A stretch of DNA of 64,000 nt from Candidatus Zhuqueibacterota bacterium (GTDB taxonomy: Bacteria > Zhuqueibacterota > Zhuqueibacteria > Oceanimicrobiales > Oceanimicrobiaceae). Of this stretch, positions 39,192 through 48,379 are shown one piece after another. A program made the position numbers and the translations under genes. The stretch covers positions 1-64,000 of the forward strand of contig JAJDAG010000182.1 in NCBI GenBank assembly GCA_029262005.1, written 5' to 3'. The notes under the pieces were generated by a model. The model made no database searches. It had not been told where the DNA came from and was given only the letters and a program-made list of their open reading frames with translations. Every line of letters starts with the position of its first letter. The first letter of the stretch is position 1.

Positions 39192-41525
39192 TTGAATGAC
39201 CCCAAGTTTACATACCGGTTTCGCCGTACCTTACAGCAGGCTTTTGACTCTCTGCAGAAACGTACTGTGTGGAGACAAACTTTACAAGCCACCATCGTTT
39301 TGCTCTCCATTGTTGCTACTTCTTTTATGTTTCCATCTGTACAGTCGTTTCAGTTTTCAAATCTGAAAGACGGGGATGTTTATACAGGACAAGAGATCAT
39401 TGCACCGTTCACTTTTTATATTAACAAGAGTGACGATGAAGTGAATCGAGATCGTAAAGCATCCTCTGAAAAAATTCCTCTGGTTTTCGTAAAGGCGGAT
39501 ACTGTTGAGAGGTTGTCTTTGCGCAAGTTTGACGAGCTGTTTCAGGCTTTTTCTCTTGTGCAGGAACTAGCGGTTCCCGACTCAATAAAGTCAAGACGCA
39601 TCCGTGATATTTTGGATAGTGAGTCGATTGTTATTGAAGAGGGGCACTTGAAGTATCTTTTTAGTGTTCCCGTTCTTGACCTGCCAAACACGAAAGCAAA
39701 GAAGGTTGAAGATGTAAACGGCTCTGGTAGTATGGAACGTTTCAAACAGCACTTGCGGATTATTGTACTAGACGTGCAGGCTATTGGGCTGCTTGATATG
39801 AATATGAGCAATATTCCAATTTACATCGATAAGTTGTCGGTTATTTCTGACAAAGGCGAAATTTTGGAAAATGTTGAGCGCTTTTATAAGTTAGACAACT
39901 ACCGTGAAGTTGTTTTACAAAAGTTACGGCAGACGTTTTCCCAAAATGAAGTTGCAGTAAAAATTGGTTATCCGATTGTCACAGGGTTTTTAACTCCAAA
40001 CCTGTTGCTTGATGAGCTTGAGACTGAAAAACGTATCAATGAGGCTGTTGCAAGTGTGGCACTATCCAAGGGAATTGTGCTTGAAAATGAGCGGATTGTT
40101 AACACGCATGAACTGATCACCCCACAAATTCTTGAAAAACTCAACTCACTTGCAACTGCCAAATCAGAGAGAGAAGCGAGTGAGGGCGGCACAAAGCTGA
40201 TTTTGCCATATATCGGCCGATTATTGACAATTACTCTTGCCTTTTCGTTCATGCTTCTTTTTCTTCTTGTTGAAAGAAAGGAAATTGCTACCAGTCTCAA
40301 AAAGCTGTTAATGATTTTTATTATTTTTTTATTTGCGATCACGGTCACGTATTTCATCAATCGTTTCGGCTTTTCGACAAATCTGAAATTTCTTATTCCT
40401 ATTTCAATAGCTTCAATGCTGCTGACAATATTTTTTGATAATCGCAGTGCATTTATGGGCACAATAACGCTTAGCATTATCATCGCAGCGATGCGTGGGA
40501 ATGACTTCGGAATGATGATTGTGTCCATGTTTGTCGGCACAATGTCAATGTTTGCTGTGCGTGAAATTCAAGCTCGGAACTGGATTTTAAAGGGCATCCT
40601 TTACATTTCCGGAGCGTATATCGTGTCCATTGGTGCAACTGAACTTCTGAAACACACTGAGTTTGAGGATTTGTGGGATATGTGGAGCTATGGCATCATC
40701 AATGGGTTGTTGTCACCCATTCTGGCTTATGGCCTCATGATTATTTTTGAATACGTTTTTCAGACGACAACCAATTCTACTTTGCTGGAATTGTCAGACT
40801 TGAACAAGCCCTTGTTGCGGAACCTGGCAATACGAGCGCCAGGTTCTTATCACCACAGCATTATGGTAGGAAACCTCTCTGAAGCAGCGTCTGAAGCCAT
40901 TGGCGCCAATGCCCTTCTTGCTCGTGTTGCATCCTATTATCATGATATTGGTAAAATGGACAAGCCGGAATATTTTGTTGAAAATCAGAAGGCTGGCAGA
41001 AATCCTCATGAGAAACTTGCTCCCAGCATGAGTTGCCTTATTTTGATTAATCATGTTAAGAGGGGGTTGGAGATTGCGGAGAAACAGAATTTGCCTGCTG
41101 AGATTCGTGCCTTTATTCCGCAGCATCACGGCACCAATTTGATTCGATATTTCTATCAAAAAGCAATAGAAAATGCAGAGGATGGAGAGGTGGTCGATGA
41201 AGCGAATTTTCGCTATGGCGGGCCAACGCCACAATCCAAGGAAGCGGGCATTGTTATGTTGGCTGATGCCGTTGAAGCCGGATCCCGAGCAATGAAAGAC
41301 CCTTCAATCAGCCGTGTTCGCAGTATGATTGATTCGATTATACAAGAAAGATTGCTGGAGAATGAGTTGGATGAGTGCCCCTTGACCATTGGTGATTTGA
41401 AGTTAATCAGGGAGAGTTTTGTTGGTACCCTTGCGGGCATGTTCCATGGAAGAATTGAGTACCCTAAGCAGGAAGATAAATCTGTCCAACGAAATAGCAA
41501 AAAAGGCGCGGAAGCTCAAAATTGA
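39192..41525 (+). CDS. pgpH: HD-domain phosphodiesterase with 7TM region (PgpH-like)
   Basis: 777 aa from a TTG. An N-terminal membrane anchor, a long extracytoplasmic 7TMR-HDED domain (about 60-330) and seven membrane helices (about 335-535) lead to a cytosolic HD domain. Its metal motif is visible as YHHSIMVGN and YYHDIGK (His-Asp near 583-584). PgpH of Listeria degrades cyclic-di-AMP, so a second-messenger hydrolase is the likely role; the ligand of the outer domain is unknown. Its 3' end overlaps ybeY. Confidence 0.9.
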   Translation: MNDPKFTYRFRRTLQQAFDSLQKRTVWRQTLQATIVLLSIVATSFMFPSVQSFQFSNLKDGDVYTGQEIIAPFTFYINKSDDEVNRDRKASSEKIPLVFVKADTVERLSLRKFDELFQAFSLVQELAVPDSIKSRRIRDILDSESIVIEEGHLKYLFSVPVLDLPNTKAKKVEDVNGSGSMERFKQHLRIIVLDVQAIGLLDMNMSNIPIYIDKLSVISDKGEILENVERFYKLDNYREVVLQKLRQTFSQNEVAVKIGYPIVTGFLTPNLLLDELETEKRINEAVASVALSKGIVLENERIVNTHELITPQILEKLNSLATAKSEREASEGGTKLILPYIGRLLTITLAFSFMLLFLLVERKEIATSLKKLLMIFIIFLFAITVTYFINRFGFSTNLKFLIPISIASMLLTIFFDNRSAFMGTITLSIIIAAMRGNDFGMMIVSMFVGTMSMFAVREIQARNWILKGILYISGAYIVSIGATELLKHTEFEDLWDMWSYGIINGLLSPILAYGLMIIFEYVFQTTTNSTLLELSDLNKPLLRNLAIRAPGSYHHSIMVGNLSEAASEAIGANALLARVASYYHDIGKMDKPEYFVENQKAGRNPHEKLAPSMSCLILINHVKRGLEIAEKQNLPAEIRAFIPQHHGTNLIRYFYQKAIENAEDGEVVDEANFRYGGPTPQSKEAGIVMLADAVEAGSRAMKDPSISRVRSMIDSIIQERLLENELDECPLTIGDLKLIRESFVGTLAGMFHGRIEYPKQEDKSVQRNSKKGAEAQN

Positions 41526-41949
41526 GCTTTTCAACAACCAGTCTTGTGAAATTGATACCAGTGGTGTTTACGCTCTGGGGAATAGGGTTTGGACAGATGA
41601 AGCCGTTGTAGATGGGTTGGTCAATGTAATACTGGTGGATGATGAGCAACTCACAGAGCTGAACAAACAGTTTCTGAACCGTGACTATAAGACTGATGTT
41701 ATTACATTTACATTGTCCGCCGGCGATGCAGAATTGTTGGAAGGAGAGATTTATGTTAGCATTGACCGTATTTTGGCTAACGCAAGAAAATACCAGATAG
41801 CGCCAACTGAGGAATTTAACCGTATCGTTGTGCATGGGTTGTTGCACCTCCTGGGTTATGAGGATGGCAGTACTGCTGAAAAAGAACGAATGACTGAGCG
41901 TGAGAATCACTATCTTAATAATACACCAAATCACCAACTTGAAGGTTAA
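41446..41949 (+). CDS. ybeY: Endoribonuclease YbeY (16S rRNA maturation)
   Basis: About 167 aa; the start is uncertain (ATG 41446, TTG 41455, or further upstream at 41419) because the gene begins inside pgpH. The core LNKQFLNRDYKTDVITF is present. The metal motif reads HGLLHLLGYEDG. E. coli has HGTLHLLGYDH, so the first two His are kept and the third ligand, His124, is replaced by Asp. I recall that Bacteroidota enzymes show the same change, so the protein is probably functional. Known role: metal-dependent RNase needed for 16S rRNA 3' end formation and 70S quality control. Confidence 0.88.
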   Translation: MEELSTLSRKINLSNEIAKKARKLKIELFNNQSCEIDTSGVYALGNRVWTDEAVVDGLVNVILVDDEQLTELNKQFLNRDYKTDVITFTLSAGDAELLEGEIYVSIDRILANARKYQIAPTEEFNRIVVHGLLHLLGYEDGSTAEKERMTERENHYLNNTPNHQLEG

Positions 41950-41966
41950 GGAGTCAACAGAAGCTC

Positions 41967-43271
41967 TTGGATGATCCCGATTTATTTTCATTGATTTTAT
42001 TTGGTTTTCTTGCCTTGTTTGCACACGTTGTTGTGTGCGGAGCATTTAAAGCTTTCGAGGAAGTGAAAAATGGTGGATTTGATTTGACTTCACTGAAAGG
42101 CAGGCGAGCCAGACGTCTTGAGCGTTTGCTGAAGGAATCGACTTCAGTGTTGCTTGCACTCTCCTTTGCTGACATCGTAACCACTACAATTTTCATCCTG
42201 TTGTCTGTCGTTGTGGGAGTGCAATCGGCGAAGACCTTCGATTTGGGCGTAGTGCTTGCTTTGAGCTTATCTGTTCTTATCTTGTCTTTTGTAGAATTTA
42301 TTGTGAGGGAAATATGGGCGCTCCGTTTTGCTGTGAGTCGAGCTGTCGCCTATTTGGCGCTGCTTTCTTTGCCTCTTGCATTTTACTCGCGCTTGACTAA
42401 GCCAATAAATCATATTGTCGCCAAGCTGCTTGGTCGCGTTTCGCGCAAGCTTAAACTAAATGGCAATGGGCTCAGTCACCAGAAGTTCTTAGCCATGATG
42501 GACGATAGTGTGGACAGTGAACTGGAGGAAGACGAACGTGCGATGATTCATTCTATTGTGGGGTTTGGTGAGACTCAGGTACACGAAATTATGGTGCCAA
42601 GAATAGATATGATCTGTGTGGAGGAAAGTGCCGATTTGCGTGCCATCTGTGAACTCATGCAGGAGGCGGGCCACTCTCGACTACCACTGTATTCTGAAGA
42701 TGTTGATCACATCCTCGGAATCGTGCATGTAAAGGATTTGCTCGCTTGTGCTATTGGCTTCGGTAATAGTAAGCCAAGCCTCAGGGAATTGGCCAGAGCC
42801 GTTTATTTTGTTCCGGAAACCAAGAAATTGGATGATCTGCTTAGAGCTTTCAGGCAAGATAAACATCACATGGCGATTGTGGTGGATGAGTATGGTGGGA
42901 CTGCCGGCCTTGTCACTCTGGAGGATGTTATTGAAGAGATCATTGGAGATATTCAGGATGAGTATGACAAGGAACTGCCGTTGGTGCGAAAAATCGATGA
43001 CCACAACTATGTAGTCGATGCGAAAATTGATCTCCATGAATTGAATGAGAGTGTTGGTATTGAGTTACCAACAGAAAGTGAATATGACAGTCTCGGCGGA
43101 TTTATCCTAACCCTGACTGATTATGTGCCTGCTGAGCATGAAACGGTTTGCCATGAAGGGTTTCGTTTTCTAATTGAAAAGGTAGTGGGTAATCGTATCG
43201 TTAGTGTTAGGATGACCATAAGCGAAATCAACGAGAACGAGGCAATTTCTCCTGAGTCACATGATGGATAA
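41967..43271 (+). CDS. Hemolysin family/CorC-like protein (CNNM-type, DUF21-CBS)
   Basis: 434 aa from a TTG with AAGGAG upstream. The N-terminal half has about four membrane segments (DUF21). Two CBS domains follow (about 205-330) with VPRIDMI, HSRLPLYSEDVD and VDEYGGTAGLVTLEDVIEEI, then a C-terminal CorC_HlyC domain (about 350-430). These proteins are linked to Mg2+/Co2+ efflux in other bacteria. The gene overlaps the galT-like gene by 11 bp. Confidence 0.92.
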   Translation: MDDPDLFSLILFGFLALFAHVVVCGAFKAFEEVKNGGFDLTSLKGRRARRLERLLKESTSVLLALSFADIVTTTIFILLSVVVGVQSAKTFDLGVVLALSLSVLILSFVEFIVREIWALRFAVSRAVAYLALLSLPLAFYSRLTKPINHIVAKLLGRVSRKLKLNGNGLSHQKFLAMMDDSVDSELEEDERAMIHSIVGFGETQVHEIMVPRIDMICVEESADLRAICELMQEAGHSRLPLYSEDVDHILGIVHVKDLLACAIGFGNSKPSLRELARAVYFVPETKKLDDLLRAFRQDKHHMAIVVDEYGGTAGLVTLEDVIEEIIGDIQDEYDKELPLVRKIDDHNYVVDAKIDLHELNESVGIELPTESEYDSLGGFILTLTDYVPAEHETVCHEGFRFLIEKVVGNRIVSVRMTISEINENEAISPESHDG

Positions 43272-44313
43272 AAAAACAAATCTGAATCAGTTCCGGCGGG
43301 ACCCTGTTTCGGGACAGTGGTCAATTATTTTAGACGGTAATTACGATATTGCTACCCTCATTGCTGGATTGAAACCACGTCTCCAAACGCAGAAACCAGG
43401 GACGTCTTCTGGGTATGAGGCAGGGTTCGAGGAAAAAACGCCGCCCGAGATTTTTGCAATTCGTGAACATGACTCACAACCAAATCAGCCTGGCTGGCAT
43501 GTGCGTGTAGTGCCTATGAATCAGCCTTTTTTACAGATATTCGGAGATTTGAACAATCGCGGCGTCGGCCTGTACGATGTTCTCGATGGCATTGGTGCGC
43601 ACGAACTGGTTGTCGAGTCACCCGAAGCGAATGTCCACTTGCCGGATATGACCCAGGAGCAAGTCCGGAATGTGCTGCTGGCCTACAGCACCCGAATCCG
43701 GGATTTAAAGAAAGATCTACGATTTCGATATGTCATGGTTCATAAACATCATGGCGGTGGAGATAATGATTTGCGTTTTCATTCACACGCACATGTTTTA
43801 GCAACACCCATAACACCGGCTCGAGTCAAGGCAGAGCTGGTTAATGCCATGGAACATTATCTCTATAAAGAACGCTGCCTGTTCTGTGATATTGTTTTTC
43901 AGGAAATGAACGACGGTGCTCGTATTGTTATGCAAAACGAAAAATTTTTGGCATTGGCCCCGTTTGCTTCCCGTGCCCCTTTCTCTACATGGATCATGCC
44001 AAAAAAGCATGAAACATTCTTTGAAAGGAATACAGAGTTAAGTCAATTGGCCGACATTCTTCAGAATGTTTTGCGGAAGATTAAGTTGCTACTTCATGAT
44101 CCAGATTATATTATGGTATTACACACAGGGCCAAACGTTGCCTCCGGCACAATTCGAGGCTACTGGAAAACACTTGAGCGCGACTATCATTGGTATATTG
44201 AAATTACCCCCAGATTTCGGGCTTTCGCGAGCTTCGATGTCGGCTCCGGCTTTCAAGTTAATGCAGTTTCGCCGGAGCGAGCTGCCCAAATTTTAAGAGA
44301 TGAAAAAGTGTAG
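43261..44313 (+). CDS. Galactose-1-phosphate uridylyltransferase-like HIT-superfamily protein
   Basis: 350 aa. The two-lobed GalT fold is suggested by FRRDPVSGQWSIIL near the start and YHWYIEITPRF near the end, and a zinc-type CLFC at about 206-209. The nucleotidyl-transfer motif reads HSHAHVLATP. Canonical GalT has HPHxQ, so the Gln is His here, which is closer to the HIT hydrolase pattern HxHxHx. The substrate may therefore differ from UDP-glucose/galactose-1-phosphate; ADP-sugar phosphorylases are one alternative. It overlaps the corC-like gene and is the last gene of the phoH operon. Confidence 0.82.
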   Translation: MMDKKTNLNQFRRDPVSGQWSIILDGNYDIATLIAGLKPRLQTQKPGTSSGYEAGFEEKTPPEIFAIREHDSQPNQPGWHVRVVPMNQPFLQIFGDLNNRGVGLYDVLDGIGAHELVVESPEANVHLPDMTQEQVRNVLLAYSTRIRDLKKDLRFRYVMVHKHHGGGDNDLRFHSHAHVLATPITPARVKAELVNAMEHYLYKERCLFCDIVFQEMNDGARIVMQNEKFLALAPFASRAPFSTWIMPKKHETFFERNTELSQLADILQNVLRKIKLLLHDPDYIMVLHTGPNVASGTIRGYWKTLERDYHWYIEITPRFRAFASFDVGSGFQVNAVSPERAAQILRDEKV

Positions 44314-44382
44314 ATGACTTTCCTTAATAGTTTTCTACGATATATGTTTTAATCTTCAGACTAATCAGTGGAAGGAAGTTGA

Positions 44383-45717
44383 ATGAGCAAGAAGAAGCCA
44401 GACAACACAATGAATAAGATTGTATCGCTTTGCAAACGACGCGGCTATGTTTTTCAATCAAGTGAAATTTATGGGGGACTGGATAGTTGCTATGATTATG
44501 GCCCATTGGGTGTCGAGTTAAAAAAGAACGTCAAGGAGTTTTGGTGGAAACACATGGTACAGATGCGCGATAATATCGTCGGCCTGGATTCATCCATTCT
44601 CATGCACCCGCGTATCTGGGAGGCCTCCGGCCATGTTGCCGGGTTTGTTGATCCGCTTGTCGATTGCAAAACCTGTAAGGGCCGCTTTCGTGCCGATCAA
44701 CTGGAATCTTCGGTCTGCCCGAACAAACCGAGCAAAATGGTATCTGAATGTGGTGGTGAACTGACCGATGTACGGCAATTCAATTTGATGTTCAAGACAC
44801 AGATGGGGCCAGTGGAGGAAGGCGCAACCGCCGTTTACCTGCGACCTGAGACTGCTCAAGGAATTTATGTGAACTACCCCAATGTTTTACAGTCTTCTCG
44901 CCAAAAGATACCTTTTGGTATCGCTCAAATCGGCAAGGCCTTCAGAAACGAAATCACCCCAAAAAATTTCATCTTTCGTATGCGGGAGTTTGAGCAAATG
45001 GAGATGCAGTTTTTTGTAAAACCCGGCACGGACACAGAATGGTTTGAATATTGGAAAGAACAGCGCATTAACTGGTATGATGAATTGGGAATCCGTAAGG
45101 AAAATCTGCGTTTTCACCAACATGGGGAAACGGAGTTGGCACATTATGCTGCTGCTGCGTTTGATGTTGAATATAAGTTTCCGTTCGGCTGGCAGGAGCT
45201 TGAAGGCATTCACAATCGCACTGATTTTGACCTGAAACGCCACCAGGAATGCTCCACGAAAGATTTACAATATTTTGATGATGTCACACGCGAGAAGTTC
45301 GTTCCTTACATAGTAGAGACTTCGGCCGGTTGCGATCGTACGCTTCTTACCTGTCTGGTGGATGCGTATGAAGAAGAGGAGTTGGAAAAAGACACGCGGA
45401 CCGTTCTGCGATTATCTCCTAGAATCGCTCCATTAAAGGCTGGTATTTTTCCTCTGGTTAAACGCGACGGCATGCCCGAGTTGGCTCGAAAAATTACAGA
45501 TGATTTAAAGCAACACATGATGGTGTTTTACGACGAAGCGGGCGCTGTTGGCCGCCGTTACCGCCGTCAGGATGAGGCCGGCACGCCATTTTGTGTGACT
45601 GTAGACTCTGAAAGTCTCGAAAATAATACAGTGACCGTGCGTGATCGGGATACGATGGTGCAGGAGAGAATTAATGCTGATGGCTTATTGGCCTATTTAC
45701 GTGAACGGGTCGAGTAA
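44383..45717 (+). CDS. glyQS: Glycyl-tRNA synthetase, alpha2 (eukaryote-like) type
   Basis: 444 aa, single-chain dimeric type rather than the alpha/beta tetramer. Class II signatures [20 protein letters not shown] (motif 2) and the C-terminal anticodon-binding domain with [13 protein letters not shown] are present. A zinc-type cluster (CKTC...C...C) sits in the insertion at about residues 106-126. GGAAGG lies ahead of the ATG. Confidence 0.95.
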   Translation: MSKKKPDNTMNKIVSLCKRRGYVFQSSEIYGGLDSCYDYGPLGVELKKNVKEFWWKHMVQMRDNIVGLDSSILMHPRIWEASGHVAGFVDPLVDCKTCKGRFRADQLESSVCPNKPSKMVSECGGELTDVRQFNLMFKTQMGPVEEGATAVYLRPETAQGIYVNYPNVLQSSRQKIPFGIAQIGKAFRNEITPKNFIFRMREFEQMEMQFFVKPGTDTEWFEYWKEQRINWYDELGIRKENLRFHQHGETELAHYAAAAFDVEYKFPFGWQELEGIHNRTDFDLKRHQECSTKDLQYFDDVTREKFVPYIVETSAGCDRTLLTCLVDAYEEEELEKDTRTVLRLSPRIAPLKAGIFPLVKRDGMPELARKITDDLKQHMMVFYDEAGAVGRRYRRQDEAGTPFCVTVDSESLENNTVTVRDRDTMVQERINADGLLAYLRERVE

Positions 45718-45827
45718 GGAACAAACTCCTTTTTACATTTTCTTTAAGCCTTGACAATATCCACAAAATACGGGTTGCCCCATTGGGTTGTTAATTGATG
45801 CGGGCAGCCTTAAGCTTAGTGTGCGGA

Positions 45828-46193
45828 ATGGAATATTCTTCAATAAATCTGATAGACAAGTTTTCAATGTTCTCGGAACATTGGTCTCCGAAAGTCATCG
45901 CCGAAATGAATCACTACCAATTCAAGCTGGTAAAGGTCCAGGGTGATTTTGTATGGCATCGGCATAATGAAACAGATGAAGTGTTCATTGTGGTGCTGGG
46001 AGAAGTGACAATCGAGTTTCGCGATGGGCATGTGAAGCTGTCTGAGGGTGAACTGTTCGTCATTCCTAAAGGAAAAGAGCACAAACCCTATTCAACGGAC
46101 GAGTGTTGTATTCTACTGGTTGAACCGAAAGGTGTGGTTAATACGGGCGATTCTATTAATGGGTTAACTGCCAAAAATGATGTCTGGGTTTAG
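45828..46193 (+). CDS. Cupin domain-containing protein
   Basis: 121 aa from the ATG at 45828; the open frame reaches back to 45795, but the family begins near MEYSSINLIDKFSMF. One cupin barrel is visible: metal-type WHRHNETDE (two His and a Glu) and the second motif PKGKEHKPYS with a His. Small single-cupin proteins bind metals and act on varied small molecules; no substrate is suggested. It stands between glyQS and a convergent phosphoesterase gene. Confidence 0.85.
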   Translation: MEYSSINLIDKFSMFSEHWSPKVIAEMNHYQFKLVKVQGDFVWHRHNETDEVFIVVLGEVTIEFRDGHVKLSEGELFVIPKGKEHKPYSTDECCILLVEPKGVVNTGDSINGLTAKNDVWV

Positions 46194-46270
46194 GCGGCTA
46201 CATCTGTTCACAAAGTCACTTCTTCAAAAAATCTTAGGGGCGAAAAAGCGATGTATTGAGGCTCTATAAC

Positions 46271-47089
46271 TCAGTACTTCCCTCTCGCTCTTTCCTTCTC
46301 CGGTAAAATTTCAAGGCAGGTTGTCCACCAACCCGTCCGGACTGTTTCGATAAACTCCGACGGAATTTCTTCTGCTTCCATTTCTCTAGCCAACCGCTCA
46401 TGGTCATATTGTAGCGGAACGAATTCAATGTTGATGATCTCATTCGCTGAGAGAATGGCGTACCAGACGCTGGTGGTGCCGTCATTTTCCGGGCGGCCGA
46501 TTACGCCAATATTGGCAAAGAATTTGTCTTTGGCTAACTTTCGTTTCCAGTGAAGCCCTGTGTGCGTAGTTAGAACGATGTCTGCGGCATAGTCGATCAA
46601 CTGTTTTTGCAGAAAATGATCAGGCGTTGTGGACTCCCAGAGGAATTCGTTTGTTTGCCGCGGTGAACCATGGCAAAGAAGAACCCGGTGTCCGGCAAAG
46701 TCGAATCGAATTTCTTTAGGTAATTCCTTTTGCCATTGCTTAAACTTATCGCTGGTATTTGCCAGTGTGTAATTGTAGCTGATTTGTGCGAAATGATTGT
46801 CACGCGGATCGGTGTAACCACACTGGCAATCCGCAAGGTTGTTGCCGATGGAATTGTCGTAGTTGCCTTGCACTACAGCGATGTTGTTGTTGAGAAGAAG
46901 CGGAAACACCTTATCCGGCGTGGGTCCAAAAGCGCCCAGGTCCCCGAGACAAAACAACTGCTGAATGCCTCTGCTGTGCGCGTCTGCAATTAAAGCCTCA
47001 AGCGCGAGATAGTTATTGTACACGCCACCAAAGACGGCTACTTTATTGCTGGTTATTGTTTGGGTCATTACTGAAATTTGGTTTGTCAT
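46271..47089 (-). CDS. Calcineurin-like phosphoesterase-fold protein with altered metal site
   Basis: 272 aa; an internal ATG at 47068 is an alternative start. The fold is recognisable from CLGDLGAFGPTPDKVF, VVQGNYDN, LLCHGSPR and TTHTGLH. However, the first motif SDIHGN appears as GGVYNN, so the usual Asp and His ligands are Gly22 and Tyr24; GNHD is GNYD. The second-half His residues are kept. It may bind one metal, a different cofactor, or have lost phosphatase activity. It is the last gene downstream of arsM on the same strand, 85 bp away, with a long hairpin over its ribosome site. Confidence 0.8.
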   Translation of the reverse strand: MTNQISVMTQTITSNKVAVFGGVYNNYLALEALIADAHSRGIQQLFCLGDLGAFGPTPDKVFPLLLNNNIAVVQGNYDNSIGNNLADCQCGYTDPRDNHFAQISYNYTLANTSDKFKQWQKELPKEIRFDFAGHRVLLCHGSPRQTNEFLWESTTPDHFLQKQLIDYAADIVLTTHTGLHWKRKLAKDKFFANIGVIGRPENDGTTSVWYAILSANEIINIEFVPLQYDHERLAREMEAEEIPSEFIETVRTGWWTTCLEILPEKERARGKY

Positions 47090-47092
47090 TCG

Positions 47093-47133
47093 TTTGCCCT
47101 TCCCGATCTTTTTTCGAGTTCGGGAAGGGCAAA
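47093..47133 (-). promoter_or_regulatory. 14-bp perfect hairpin covering the phosphoesterase ribosome site
   Basis: TTTGCCCTTCCCGA (47093-47106) and TCGGGAAGGGCAAA (47120-47133) are exact reverse complements with a 13-nt loop. On the minus-strand transcript the stem contains GGGAAGGG about 8 nt before the ATG at 47089, so it would sequester the ribosome site. No T-tract follows the stem in the minus-strand direction, so a terminator is less likely. Confidence 0.65.
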
Positions 47134-47174
47134 TTTAGTTTGGTTGAGAGAGGCGTAAAGGCTGAACGAACTTT

Positions 47175-48365
47175 CTAACAGCAGTCCGGGCCACAGGCAG
47201 CGCCATCGCTTGATTTGGTCACATCGTATTCGAGCCCTTTTGTCTCCCGTGGGTGCCGTCTTGCCGATTTAGTGCATGCAAAATTTTCTGCTGCTTCATT
47301 CGGGATTTCTGCGTAAGGCGATATCGGTACAATCTGTTCTGAGTAAGGTGCTTTTTTATAAATGTTGAAGGTTTTATCACAAACAGCCATGCGTTCACCA
47401 CGATAGAGGGTGTGTCCATCGTCATCAATTACGGCTTTCCACGGCCCTTTGTAAATCACGGCTTGATTGTGCTCAAGACAGGGGCCTTCTTTGCCTTTGT
47501 AAGCGGTAATGGTTATAGAACGGAATTCGATTCCTTCAACAGTCTGCCACGGCGTGTCTTCACGCTTAAGGATTTCGACGCCATAAAAACCAAGGTCGGA
47601 AAATGCTTGCAAAAATTCATCTTCACGAATCGCACCTGAAATGCAACCGCTCCAAAGTTCCGGATTATTCTTCATGTGCTCCGGCACATCTTCATCCGAG
47701 ACAATGTCTGAAATGGCGACCCGGCCACCTTTTTTCAAGACTCGGTAAATTTCTTCGAATAGCTGTTTTTTTTCTTCATCGCCAACAAGGTTGAGAACAC
47801 AATTTGACACAACCAAATCTATGGAATTATCAGCGATGAGTGGTTTGTTTTTGCGTTGCTCCTCTATAAATTCATCGTATCGCAGCAGGTCCGACGAGTT
47901 TTTGATAGGGTTTTCTTTCAGATAAAGATCGACCAAATCCAGGTCAAGACGCAAGTCCTGGATTTTCCCGCGGCGGAACGCAACATTATGATAGCCGATT
48001 TTGTCGCCAACTTCTTGCAAATAGCTTCTCGACAAAGCGAGCATATCGTCATTCATATCAACACCGATTACACGACCTTCCTTGCCAACCATTTGCGAGA
48101 CAATGTAGCATATTTTTCCGGTCCCGCTGCCCAAATCCAGAACGGTTTCACTTTGTTGAACATAGCGTGAGGGGTCGCCACATCCGTAGTCGCGTTCGAT
48201 AATCTCTTTGGGAATTACTTGCAGATAACTTTGGTCATAGTCGACCGGGCAACACAGCGCCGCTTCCTGGATTTGCGCACCCGCTCCGTAGCGTTCGCGT
48301 ACCGCCTTTTCGACTCCCAGCTTCTCGGGAGTGAGGATAGATTTTCCGTTTGTTTCAGTCGTCAT
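47175..48365 (-). CDS. arsM: Arsenite methyltransferase ArsM, with C-terminal extension
   Basis: 396 aa from the ATG at 48365 (AAAGGAA upstream). The open frame extends to 48440 but that would overlap the radical SAM gene. The SAM site is VLDLGSGTGK (75-84). The ArsM cysteines are recognisable: CC at 38-39, Cys62 in YGCGDP, Cys189 in SNCVLNL and Cys241 in SGCISGA. In characterised ArsM the last three bind trivalent arsenic. About 100 residues beyond the core form an extra domain (YKGPWKAVIDDDGHTLYRG), and the chain ends CGPDCC, a further potential metalloid ligand. It should methylate As(III) with SAM. It lies 14 bp after the radical SAM gene in an operon. Confidence 0.9.
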   Translation of the reverse strand: MTTETNGKSILTPEKLGVEKAVRERYGAGAQIQEAALCCPVDYDQSYLQVIPKEIIERDYGCGDPSRYVQQSETVLDLGSGTGKICYIVSQMVGKEGRVIGVDMNDDMLALSRSYLQEVGDKIGYHNVAFRRGKIQDLRLDLDLVDLYLKENPIKNSSDLLRYDEFIEEQRKNKPLIADNSIDLVVSNCVLNLVGDEEKKQLFEEIYRVLKKGGRVAISDIVSDEDVPEHMKNNPELWSGCISGAIREDEFLQAFSDLGFYGVEILKREDTPWQTVEGIEFRSITITAYKGKEGPCLEHNQAVIYKGPWKAVIDDDGHTLYRGERMAVCDKTFNIYKKAPYSEQIVPISPYAEIPNEAAENFACTKSARRHPRETKGLEYDVTKSSDGAACGPDCC

Positions 48366-48379
48366 TATTATTCCTTTGT

